Below are positions 6,151 to 13,557 of a stretch of 33,216 nt of DNA, piece by piece. The first letter of the stretch is position 1. Every line of letters begins with the position of its first letter. Source of the stretch: CANRIN01 sp964493515 (lineage in GTDB: Bacteria; Bacillota; Clostridia; Oscillospirales; JAAYOS01); assembly GCA_964493515.1 (NCBI GenBank), contig CAZBNJ010000019.1, positions 1 to 33,216 of the forward strand, written 5' to 3'. Both the position numbers and the translations under genes were made by a program. The notes under the pieces are model-generated. The model saw only the letters and a program-made list of their open reading frames with translations. It was not told the origin of the DNA and did no database searches.

Positions 6151-7437
6151 TCATACACGCTCGGACAGCTTGCGCGCTGTCTCGACGTCGCTGCTGTTCG
6201 GCTCGCCGGTGGAGTAGCGCACGCGGTTGTATATCTCCACGAAATCCGTGCCGTAGCTTCCCGCCGCGCGCTCGAGGTCGTGGGACAGCTCGTTCGGGGT
6301 GCGGGGACGCAGCGCCTGACGATCCTTTCGCAGGAACTCGCGCATGGCAAAGCGCACCTTTGCGCTGTCGGTGGGCATATCGCCGAACTTAGCTCTCCGA
6401 GTGAATCGCGAGCGCATACGGGTGAGCAGTCCGTCCCGCTTTTCCCGCTCGCCGTCAAGATCCTCAGTCTCGTCGATGTAGTCCTCGCCCTGCTGCGCGA
6501 ATCGACCGAGCAGCTTGTCGAGCAGCGAGCCGAAGTTCGTGCCGAGCAGCTTGCGTATCAGCTTGTACAGCACAAAGCAGAGCGCCACGAGTATTCCGCC
6601 GACAATTATGAACAGAACCGCGTTCCAGAGGAAATCCTCGAGGGGAGAGGAGACGTGCGGGTCGGCGGTAAGTCCGATGCTCATATCACTGCTGACACCG
6701 CCGGCGGCACCGTCGCCTTCGGGCACGCCGTTCACATCGCCCATGAATTGCAGGAAGCCGATAAATTTGTTTACCACCCACACTCCGGCGGCGACGGCTG
6801 CGTCCTTGATGGCTTTGACGTTTGCGAGCAGCAGCGCCAGCACAACGAATATGCCTATGATTATCAGATTGTTGCGGCGCATACCCTTGGGAAAACGGAC
6901 TTTGCCGCCGCTGGGGGCGGTAGCGCTCCGCAGTCCCTCCAGATTGAATACGAAAAGCCCGCTTATCAGCAGCACTATCGCGCAGGTGTTCAGAGCGGCG
7001 GAGTAGGCGGTATCGCCACCGAGCGCGAGCGCCACGACATACAGCGCCAGTCCCGCAACGAAATACTTGCCGCTTGCGAGGTTCGACCCCGCAACGTACG
7101 GTATGATGTACATGGCAAGTCCGCACCCGAGGCAGAGCAGGAAGAGGAACAGCGTTGACAGGACCGATATGCTTCCGGCAAACGCGATAGACGCGGGCAG
7201 CGCGCAGGCGGCGGCTATCACGGCTCCGAGCGACAGAGCCGACTGACGGTCGCGATTTCGCAGCAGCCGTCCCGCGGGGTAGCATATCGCGATGGGGAGC
7301 ATCCAGAGCACGCCCATCCATGCCGACGCCTCGGGCATCAGCAGCTTCTGCATCGCGACGAGAGCGGGAAAGAGCACCAGCGCGCTCATCGCAGCGTTGA
7401 AGATTTCATTAAACAGCTTCCGCTTCTTGGACGGCAT
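6151..7437 (-). CDS. membrane protein with C-terminal DUF4129-like domain
   Basis: 428-residue protein, third gene of a MoxR-DUF58 operon. The N-terminal half holds about seven or eight hydrophobic helices. After another helix (WNAVLFIIVGGILVALCFVLY) a charged linker leads to a C-terminal cytosolic DUF4129-like domain: AMREFLRKDRQALRPRTPNELSHDL, then FVEIYNRVRYST. In many bacteria this position is held by a membrane transglutaminase ending in DUF4129; no transglutaminase Cys-His-Asp core is visible here. The ATG at 7437 follows GGAGGTGGCGCAGG, overlapping the DUF58 gene by 29 bp. It ends at the palindromic terminator 6088-6129. Molecular role is unknown. Confidence 0.75.
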   Translation of the reverse strand: MPSKKRKLFNEIFNAAMSALVLFPALVAMQKLLMPEASAWMGVLWMLPIAICYPAGRLLRNRDRQSALSLGAVIAAACALPASIAFAGSISVLSTLFLFLLCLGCGLAMYIIPYVAGSNLASGKYFVAGLALYVVALALGGDTAYSAALNTCAIVLLISGLFVFNLEGLRSATAPSGGKVRFPKGMRRNNLIIIGIFVVLALLLANVKAIKDAAVAAGVWVVNKFIGFLQFMGDVNGVPEGDGAAGGVSSDMSIGLTADPHVSSPLEDFLWNAVLFIIVGGILVALCFVLYKLIRKLLGTNFGSLLDKLLGRFAQQGEDYIDETEDLDGEREKRDGLLTRMRSRFTRRAKFGDMPTDSAKVRFAMREFLRKDRQALRPRTPNELSHDLERAAGSYGTDFVEIYNRVRYSTGEPNSSDVETARKLSERV

Positions 7438-8539
7438 CCTGCGCCACCTCCTTTTCGGGGTCTGTGTCGGCGACGATAGGGACAAAGGTGACACTGCACC
7501 CGTGTTCCTTCAGCTCCTCGACGCGGTGTCGTATGGCCTCCGAGTCGTAAGCCGAGATGAGCACGATGTCCAGCCCCTCCACGTCCGACGCGACGAGCTT
7601 GTCAAGGTATGTGGTAAAGTTGGCGGCGCAGGCTATCTGCAACTTGCACAGCGCCTGCATTATGGTGTCCAGATGCGCGCGCGAGCCGGCAGGCTCTATC
7701 TCGATGGTCGATTCGCGCTCGTCGGCGGACTTCCGCCCGTTGCACCACAGACCGCACTCCATGCCACTTTCGAGCGCCCATGTCGCGAGATGCGCGGCGA
7801 TGCGCACACCCTTTTCGATGAACTCCTGCTGATCCGGCTCCATCGCGCCCCAGAGTATCTCGGCTATCTGGATGTTGAGCAGCACGAGCACCTTCGGCGT
7901 GACGGTGAAATCGCGCACCTTTACCTGAAGCTTGCCGGTGCGGGCGGTCGCGGTCCAGTGTATGTCCTTCTGCGAATCGCCGGGCAGATAGTCGCGGATG
8001 CCGCTCACGAGTATCGGGTCGGGCATTATCCAGCGCCGCATGGCGATATCGCCCTGCCATTTCAGCGACTCGGGCGACTCCTGAGGGTCGATCGGGCGGG
8101 GGTAGACGAACAGCTCGCTGTTGCCCTCGACCTCCTTGGAGCGGCTGAGCAGGCCGAACAGATCGCCGGAGGTCAGCGCCGCGCGGTCGAGAACATAGTA
8201 GCCGCGGTGCAGGCAGGTGATGTCGTGGCGGCGGCGTATGCGCTTGTATCCGCGCAGGAAGAACGCGCTGCGGTGGAACTGTTCGTGCAGCACGTCGTAG
8301 TCCTGTTCTCTGCCAAAGCGTATGTGAGGGGATATGCGGCTTTCGACGCGCAGCCAGGGGATGGGGAGCGACTTGCGGTTTTCAAGCACCTCGACCATCT
8401 CGTTTTTGTCGCCCTCATACACGGTGTTCTTTGCCCAGTATCGGCGGTACTCGACCTTGCGAAGCCCGACGATGTGAAAGAACTCCATCTGTATGATAAC
8501 GAGCGCGCCTACAATGATTATGAACCAGACGATGCCCAT
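7409..8539 (-). CDS. DUF58 domain-containing protein
   Basis: 376-residue protein with an N-terminal membrane helix (IVWFIIIVGALVIIQM). The conserved DUF58 block is SGIRDYLPGDSQKDIHWTATARTGKLQVKVRDF, followed by a von Willebrand A-like fold, starting VLVLLNIQ where integrins have DxSxS; the metal site therefore looks degenerate. DUF58 proteins pair with MoxR ATPases and are thought to be their targets or adaptors in assembling or activating membrane or secreted complexes. The ATG begins 1 bp after the moxR stop, with GAGGCG inside moxR as ribosome site. Membrane location is inferred. Confidence 0.88.
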   Translation of the reverse strand: MGIVWFIIIVGALVIIQMEFFHIVGLRKVEYRRYWAKNTVYEGDKNEMVEVLENRKSLPIPWLRVESRISPHIRFGREQDYDVLHEQFHRSAFFLRGYKRIRRRHDITCLHRGYYVLDRAALTSGDLFGLLSRSKEVEGNSELFVYPRPIDPQESPESLKWQGDIAMRRWIMPDPILVSGIRDYLPGDSQKDIHWTATARTGKLQVKVRDFTVTPKVLVLLNIQIAEILWGAMEPDQQEFIEKGVRIAAHLATWALESGMECGLWCNGRKSADERESTIEIEPAGSRAHLDTIMQALCKLQIACAANFTTYLDKLVASDVEGLDIVLISAYDSEAIRHRVEELKEHGCSVTFVPIVADTDPEKEVAQDAVQEAEAV

Positions 8540-8540
8540 T

Positions 8541-9515
8541 TTACGCCTCGATCTTGCCGGTGATCGACGGATCCTCGGTCGGCGCGGGCAGCGTGTTCAG
8601 TATCTCCTCGATGCGCTCGTGAGCCTTTGCGGCGCCGAGCGACGCGCCTCCGCGCATGATCATGCGGTGGCAGAAGACGTGCGGCGCGAGCATCTTCACG
8701 TCGTCCGGAAGGACGTAGCTGCGACCCTCGATTGCCGCCGCGACCTGCGCTATGCGCAGCATTGCAAGTATGCCGCGCGGGCTTACGCCGAGCGACACCT
8801 CCTGACCCTTGCGGGTCTCGGACGCGATCTTTGCGATATACTCGCGCACCGGCGGCGCGACATATACCTTCGAGAAGCTGTGCTGCGCGTCGAGTATCTC
8901 GGCGCAGCTCGCGACGGGCGCTATCTCCTCAAGCGGGCTTGCCTCGATGAAGCGATCTATGAGCTTCACCGCGTCCTCGCCCTCGGGGTATCCCATGGAC
9001 AGTTTGACGAGGAATCGGTCGAGCTGCGCCTCGGGAAGCGGGAAGGTGCCCTGTATCTCCACAGGATTCTGCGTCGCGATGACAAAGAACGGCGCGGGAA
9101 GCGCACGGGTCACACCGTCGGAGGTTATCTGACGCTCCTCCATGCACTCGAGCAGAGCCGACTGCGTGCGCGGCGTGGCGCGGTTTATCTCGTCGGCGAG
9201 CAGGATGTTCGCGAACGCGGGGCCTTCCTTGAACTCGAACTTCAGCTCCTGCTGGTTGAATATGTTCGTGCCGGTCACGTCGCTCGGCAGCAGGTCGGGG
9301 GTGAACTGGACGCGCTTGAAGTCGCCGCTTATCGACTTTGCGAGACTCTTCGCGAGCACGGTCTTTCCCGTGCCGGGCACATCCTCGAGCAGGACGTGTC
9401 CTCCGGCGAGAATGGTCGTGACGACCAGCTTTATCACGTCGTCCTTGCCGACTATGACCTTAGATATGTTCTGCGATATGCGTTTTGCCAGCTCTGTGAT
9501 GCCTGAGATCTCCAT
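8541..9515 (-). CDS. MoxR-family AAA+ ATPase
   Basis: 324-residue chaperone-like ATPase of the MoxR class. Walker A is EDVPGTGKT, Walker B ILLADEINRA, sensor 1 ATQNP, then EAQLDRFLVKL with the arginine finger region, and a C-terminal lid (SPRGILAML). MoxR proteins are believed to use ATP to remodel or insert metals into partner proteins, often the DUF58 protein encoded next to them. The ATG at 9515 follows GGAAGGTGA; seven upstream codons are open but lack a ribosome site. It is first in a three-gene operon from the 9557-9585 promoter. Confidence 0.94.
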   Translation of the reverse strand: MEISGITELAKRISQNISKVIVGKDDVIKLVVTTILAGGHVLLEDVPGTGKTVLAKSLAKSISGDFKRVQFTPDLLPSDVTGTNIFNQQELKFEFKEGPAFANILLADEINRATPRTQSALLECMEERQITSDGVTRALPAPFFVIATQNPVEIQGTFPLPEAQLDRFLVKLSMGYPEGEDAVKLIDRFIEASPLEEIAPVASCAEILDAQHSFSKVYVAPPVREYIAKIASETRKGQEVSLGVSPRGILAMLRIAQVAAAIEGRSYVLPDDVKMLAPHVFCHRMIMRGGASLGAAKAHERIEEILNTLPAPTEDPSITGKIEA

Positions 9516-9556
9516 ACGGTCACCTTCCTTATACAAGTTTGATAGAAGTCGTAAAA

Positions 9557-9585
9557 ATTATATCACTTTTCTTGTGCAGTTTCAA
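9557..9585 (-). promoter_or_regulatory. sigma-A promoter of the MoxR-DUF58-DUF4129 operon
   Basis: Minus strand: TTGAAA (9580-9585), 17-bp spacer, TATAAT (9557-9562). Confidence 0.85.
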
Positions 9586-9609
9586 GAGCATAATTGTGTC
9601 CTGTGTCTC

Positions 9610-9638
9610 TTGCCAATTCGACACGGGTGTGCTAAAAT
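9610..9638 (+). promoter_or_regulatory. sigma-A promoter of the homoserine/threonine operon
   Basis: TTGCCA (9610-9615), 17-bp spacer, TAAAAT (9633-9638). The leader to the ATG at 9690 is only about 45 bases, too short for a T-box or amino-acid riboswitch. Confidence 0.75.
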
Positions 9639-9689
9639 ATTCCGTGGTTCATGTACAAATGGATTTGTCAGGAGGACACGGACGGATAT

Positions 9690-10130
9690 ATGTCGGACAA
9701 CACAAAGTTCTATCTGGTCGAGAAAAGCGCGCTGCCGCCGGTCATCGTCAAGGTGGCGGAGGCGATAAAGAGCATGGAGACGGGGCACGCCGCGACGATA
9801 GCGGACGCGGTAAAGGCGGTCGGCATAAGCCGCAGCGCGTTTTATAAGTACCGTGACTCGGTGCGCCCGTTCTTTGACAAGACCGCAAGCGAGATGCTGA
9901 CGATGCACCTGGTGCTGGAGGACGCTCCGGGAATGCTCTCGTCCATCCTCTCGGTGCTTGCGGACAAGGGCGCGAATGTCCTGACGATAAATCAGTCGAT
10001 ACCGATAAGCGGCATCGCGTCGGTCACGGTCTCGGTCACGCTCGGCGAGGACGGAAGTCCGGTCGGCGAGCTTGTCGATTCGGTGCGCGCGGTAAACGGA
10101 GTGACAAAGCTGGAGATAGTCGCGGGATAA
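9690..10130 (+). CDS. UPF0735-type ACT domain protein (putative amino-acid-responsive regulator)
   Basis: 146-residue protein. The N-terminal half is helix-turn-helix-like (ATIADAVKAVGISRSAFYKYRDSV), and the C-terminal half is an ACT domain (LEDAPGMLSSILSVLADKGANVLTINQ). This matches the UPF0735/PheB-like family often found directly before hom in Firmicutes. ACT domains bind amino acids, so it may sense threonine or a related end product and control the operon; that is inference. The ATG at 9690 gives the family's usual start (KFYLVEKSALPP); the GGAGG at 9671 is 14 bases away, longer than ideal, which may lower translation. It is 12 bp before hom. Confidence 0.85.
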   Translation: MSDNTKFYLVEKSALPPVIVKVAEAIKSMETGHAATIADAVKAVGISRSAFYKYRDSVRPFFDKTASEMLTMHLVLEDAPGMLSSILSVLADKGANVLTINQSIPISGIASVTVSVTLGEDGSPVGELVDSVRAVNGVTKLEIVAG

Positions 10131-10142
10131 CGGAGGTACACG

Positions 10143-11360
10143 ATGATAGGAGTGGCGATACTCGGAATGGGAGTTGTCGGCTCGGGTGTGTACGATACGT
10201 TGAAGTTGAACCGCGAGCTGATAGCCAAACGGGCTATGGACGAGCTGGAAGTCTCGGCGATACTCGACCTGCGCGATTTTGCGGGCGAGGAGTTCGAGAG
10301 CCTTGTCACGCACGATTTTTCGGATATAGAGCACAACGACTCGATACGCGTCGTGGTCGAGGCCATGGGCGGTATCAAGCCCGCGTATGAGTACACAAAG
10401 CGTGCGCTTGAGGCGGGTAAGCACGTCGTCACATCAAACAAGGAGCTCGTGTCGCGGTTTGGCACCGAGCTTATGCGCGTAGCAGAGCAGCACTGCGTCA
10501 ACTATATGTTCGAGGCATCGGTGGGCGGCGGCGCGCCGATAATACGTCCGCTCGTGCAGTGTATGTCCGCAAACGAGATAGAGGAGATATGCGGCATACT
10601 CAACGGCACTACAAACTTTTCGCTTACCGAGATGATAACCAAGAACGTGAGCCTCGCGGATGCGATAAAGGAGGCACAGCGGCTGGGATACGCCGAGCGC
10701 GACCCGTCGGCTGACGTCGAGGGTCTGGACGCGGCGCGCAAGATATGTATACTCGCGAATCTCGCCTGCGGCAGCGACATAGGCGTGGAGAGCGTGCGCT
10801 GCGAGGGGATAAACGGTGTGTATCTGGAGGATGTCAGGAACGCTTCAAACGCCGGATACGCGATAAAGCTGCTTGGCCGCTACGTTCGCCTGAGCGACAG
10901 GGAGGTCTGCGCGTATGTCGCGCCGCATCTCGTTTCCAAGTCGAAGATGCTCGGCAGAGTGGACGGCGTGCTCGGCGGCGTGACGATACGCGGCAACGTG
11001 GTCGGCGAGATATCGGTCGTCGGCGCGGGAGCGGGCAAGATGCCGACCGCGTCGGCGGTGGTGGCGGATGTCATCGACGCTTCACGCCATGTGGATAAGA
11101 CGAAGAATCGCGGGCTGTGGGAAGGCCATGTCGTCAAAAACCTTCCGCCAAGCGCGCTCGGAGGTCGAATGTATATCCGCGCGGACGGCCCGCTCGATCT
11201 CGCGCATAGGATATTCGGAGGGGCGGAGAGGATAGCGGAGGACGCGTTCATCACACCGAACCTCGCCGCGGGAGAGCTTGCGGACAGGATGGCGGAGTAC
11301 CGAAACGCGACAACCGTCCGTTCCGCCTTCCGCGTGATAGAAGGAGAGGTGGAGCGATGA
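10143..11360 (+). CDS. hom: homoserine dehydrogenase
   Basis: 405-residue enzyme that reduces aspartate semialdehyde to homoserine with NAD(P)H, the branch point toward threonine and methionine. The Rossmann motif is GMGVVG (residues 8-13). The catalytic region has TSNKELVS, then GILNGTTNFSLTEM and AERDPSADVEGLDAARK. Residues from about 325 form a short, degenerate ACT-like tail (LGGRMYIRADGP through VRSAFRVIEGE), so threonine inhibition may differ from longer homologues. Ribosome site GGAGGTACACG precedes the ATG. Its end overlaps thrB by 4 bases (ATGA). Confidence 0.95.
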   Translation: MIGVAILGMGVVGSGVYDTLKLNRELIAKRAMDELEVSAILDLRDFAGEEFESLVTHDFSDIEHNDSIRVVVEAMGGIKPAYEYTKRALEAGKHVVTSNKELVSRFGTELMRVAEQHCVNYMFEASVGGGAPIIRPLVQCMSANEIEEICGILNGTTNFSLTEMITKNVSLADAIKEAQRLGYAERDPSADVEGLDAARKICILANLACGSDIGVESVRCEGINGVYLEDVRNASNAGYAIKLLGRYVRLSDREVCAYVAPHLVSKSKMLGRVDGVLGGVTIRGNVVGEISVVGAGAGKMPTASAVVADVIDASRHVDKTKNRGLWEGHVVKNLPPSALGGRMYIRADGPLDLAHRIFGGAERIAEDAFITPNLAAGELADRMAEYRNATTVRSAFRVIEGEVER

Positions 11361-12247
11361 TACGGGTGAGCGTGCCCGCGACCAGCGCGAATATGGGCAG
11401 CGGCTTTGACTGCATGGGTATCGCGCTGACGATACGAAACACGGTCGAGATGGACTTCTGCGACCGCATCGACATAACGAACGCAAACGGTCTTGATCTG
11501 CCGAAGAACGAGGAAAATCTGATATACAGCTGCGCAAAGCACGTCTTTGACATAGCAGGCAAGCGGATGGACGGGCTGAAGATAGTCGAACACTGCAACA
11601 TCCCGATGACGCGCGGGCTTGGCAGCTCGTCGGCGTGTACCGTTGCCGGACTGTGCGGAGCGAACGCGCTGCTCGGTGATCCGCTGGACGAGGAGGCGAT
11701 AATCAACCTCGCGGCGATAATCGAGGGACATCCCGACAACTCAACGCCGGCGATACGCGGAGGATTTGTCGCGGCGATGCTGGAGAACGGACGCGTATGG
11801 CAGGTACGCGTGCCGATAAGCGGACGGCTGCGCTTCTGCGCGTTTATTCCCGAGTTTGAGCTAAAGACCGAGAAAGCGCGCGCGGCACTTCCAAAGGAGG
11901 TCACAATGCGCGACGCCGTGTTCAATCTGAGCAGGGCGGCGCTGCTTGCAGGCTCGCTTGTTGCGGGCGAGCTGCATAATATAGGTGTGGCGACAGACGA
12001 CCGCCTGCACCAGCCCTATCGGTTCGATATGATACCGGGGGGCAGGGAGGTCGCCGCGCGGGCACGGGAGCTTGGAGCGCTCGGCTCGTTTATAAGCGGA
12101 GCAGGCCCGACGATAATGGCGGTGGTCGACCGCGCGAGCCTCGACTTTGAAAAGCGTGTACGCGAGCGCTTCTCGGAGGAATTCCCGAATTGGCGCGTGC
12201 AGATGCTGGATTGCGACGAGGAGGGAGTACACATCGAGCGGATATAG
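11357..12247 (+). CDS. thrB: homoserine kinase
   Basis: 296-residue GHMP-family kinase that makes O-phosphohomoserine from homoserine and ATP. It has N-terminal VPATSANMGSGFDCMG, the ATP-binding loop PMTRGLGSSSA (83-93) and C-terminal ISGAGPTIMAVV. Its ATG overlaps the hom stop codon, implying coupled translation. No threonine synthase gene is present in the window, so the last step must be encoded elsewhere. Confidence 0.95.
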   Translation: MIRVSVPATSANMGSGFDCMGIALTIRNTVEMDFCDRIDITNANGLDLPKNEENLIYSCAKHVFDIAGKRMDGLKIVEHCNIPMTRGLGSSSACTVAGLCGANALLGDPLDEEAIINLAAIIEGHPDNSTPAIRGGFVAAMLENGRVWQVRVPISGRLRFCAFIPEFELKTEKARAALPKEVTMRDAVFNLSRAALLAGSLVAGELHNIGVATDDRLHQPYRFDMIPGGREVAARARELGALGSFISGAGPTIMAVVDRASLDFEKRVRERFSEEFPNWRVQMLDCDEEGVHIERI

Positions 12248-12282
12248 CCCGACAATTTTGGCTTTGATTTGGAGGTTAGATA

Positions 12283-13500
12283 ATGGCACTTATCGTACAG
12301 AAATTCGGCGGCAGCTCGGTGCGGGACGCGGATCGCATCCGAAATGTCGCTCGCATAATCACCGATACATACTCTGCGGGAAACGAGGTCGTAGTCGTCC
12401 TCTCCGCGCAGGGTGATACGACCGACGACCTTATCGACAAGGCGCACGAGCTGAACGCCGATCCGTCCAAGCGCGAGATGGATATGCTGCTCGCGACCGG
12501 TGAGCAGATATCGGTGGCGCTCTGCGCGATGGCGATAGAGAAGATGGGATTTCCCGTTGTGTCGCTGAACGCGTGGCAGGTCGGCATAAGCACCGACTCG
12601 AACTACTCAAACGCGCGGATAAAGGAGATAAGCGAGGACAGGCTGCGCGCCGAGCTTGACCGCAAGAACATCGTCATCGTGACCGGATTCCAGGGCGTCA
12701 ATCGCTTCTACGACATCACGACGCTCGGACGCGGAGGCTCGGACACGTCGGCGGTCGCGCTTGCGGCGAGGCTCAAGGCGGATCTCTGCCAGATATACAC
12801 CGATGTGGACGGCGTGTACACCGCCGACCCACGCGTGGTAAAGAACGCGCAGAAGCTCGACGAGATAACGTTCGACGAGATGCTCGAACTCGCAAGCGGC
12901 GGCGCTCAGGTACTGCACAACCGCTCGGTCGAGATGGCAAAGCGGTTCGGCATACAGCTTGAAGTCCTGTCCAGTCTCGATCCCAAACCCGGAACAATAG
13001 TCAAGGAGGTAGTGAAGAAAGTGGAAAGTACAGCAATCAGCGGAGTCGCGAAGGACGACAACGTAGCGTGCATATCGCTCATACATCTGACCGATAAGCC
13101 GGGCGTGGCTTATCGAATTTTCTCGCTTCTCGCGCAGAAGAAGATAAACGTAGACATCATACTCCAGTCGATAGGACGCGACAGCACAAAGGACATCGCG
13201 TTTACCGTGTCCAAGGACATGGCGGAGCAGGCAATGCAGATACTCGAGGAGCACCGCGAGGAGCTGGACTTTGTCGGCATGGACTGCGACGAGAAGGTCG
13301 CAAAGCTGTCGATAGTCGGCTCGGGCATGATAAACAACCCGGGTATAGCGTCGTCGATGTTCGAGGCGCTTTACAGCGTGGGCGTGAACATCCGCATGAT
13401 ATCCACGAGCGAGATAAAAGTGTCGGTGCTCATCGACCTTGCGGACGCCGAGATAGCGATGAATGCGGTACACGACAAGTTCTTCCGCGCCAAGCGATAA
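12283..13500 (+). CDS. lysC: aspartate kinase
   Basis: 405-residue monofunctional aspartokinase, phosphorylating aspartate as the first step to lysine, threonine and methionine. The amino-acid kinase domain (about 1-235) begins KFGGSSV and contains GRGGSDTSAVALAA and TDVDGVYTADPR. Two ACT domains follow (about 265-330 and 345-400; KPGVAYRIFSLLAQKKINVD and SSMFEALYSVGVNIRMIS). Start after GGAGGTTAGATA. An AGGAGG followed by an in-frame GTG at codon 247, just before the ACT domains, suggests a separate beta subunit as in Bacillus subtilis LysC. Last gene of the operon, ended by the 13514-13543 terminator. Confidence 0.95.
   Translation: MALIVQKFGGSSVRDADRIRNVARIITDTYSAGNEVVVVLSAQGDTTDDLIDKAHELNADPSKREMDMLLATGEQISVALCAMAIEKMGFPVVSLNAWQVGISTDSNYSNARIKEISEDRLRAELDRKNIVIVTGFQGVNRFYDITTLGRGGSDTSAVALAARLKADLCQIYTDVDGVYTADPRVVKNAQKLDEITFDEMLELASGGAQVLHNRSVEMAKRFGIQLEVLSSLDPKPGTIVKEVVKKVESTAISGVAKDDNVACISLIHLTDKPGVAYRIFSLLAQKKINVDIILQSIGRDSTKDIAFTVSKDMAEQAMQILEEHREELDFVGMDCDEKVAKLSIVGSGMINNPGIASSMFEALYSVGVNIRMISTSEIKVSVLIDLADAEIAMNAVHDKFFRAKR
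13004..13023 (+). promoter_or_regulatory. internal ribosome site and GTG start for a putative aspartokinase beta subunit
   Basis: AGGAGG at 13004-13009 lies inside lysC, 11 bases before an in-frame GTG (13021, codon 247). Translation from here would give 159 residues comprising the two ACT domains (13021-13500). In Bacillus subtilis aspartokinase II the beta subunit is known to start within the gene at nearly the same codon. Confidence 0.55.
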
Positions 13501-13513
13501 TTAAAGCGCAGAG

Positions 13514-13543
13514 AAAAACACCGAGCGGCTGCTCGGTGTTTTT
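13514..13543. terminator. bidirectional intrinsic terminator between convergent genes
   Basis: AAAAACACCGAGC / GCTCGGTGTTTTT with loop GGCT. It ends the hom-thrB-lysC operon and the convergent SLH-flavodoxin gene. Confidence 0.92.
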
Positions 13544-13557
13544 GTTATGCTATTTAA

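Noticed and set aside
9639..9689. Attenuator or T-box before the hom operon
   Set aside because: The leader is only about 45 bases, with no specifier stem or terminator hairpin.
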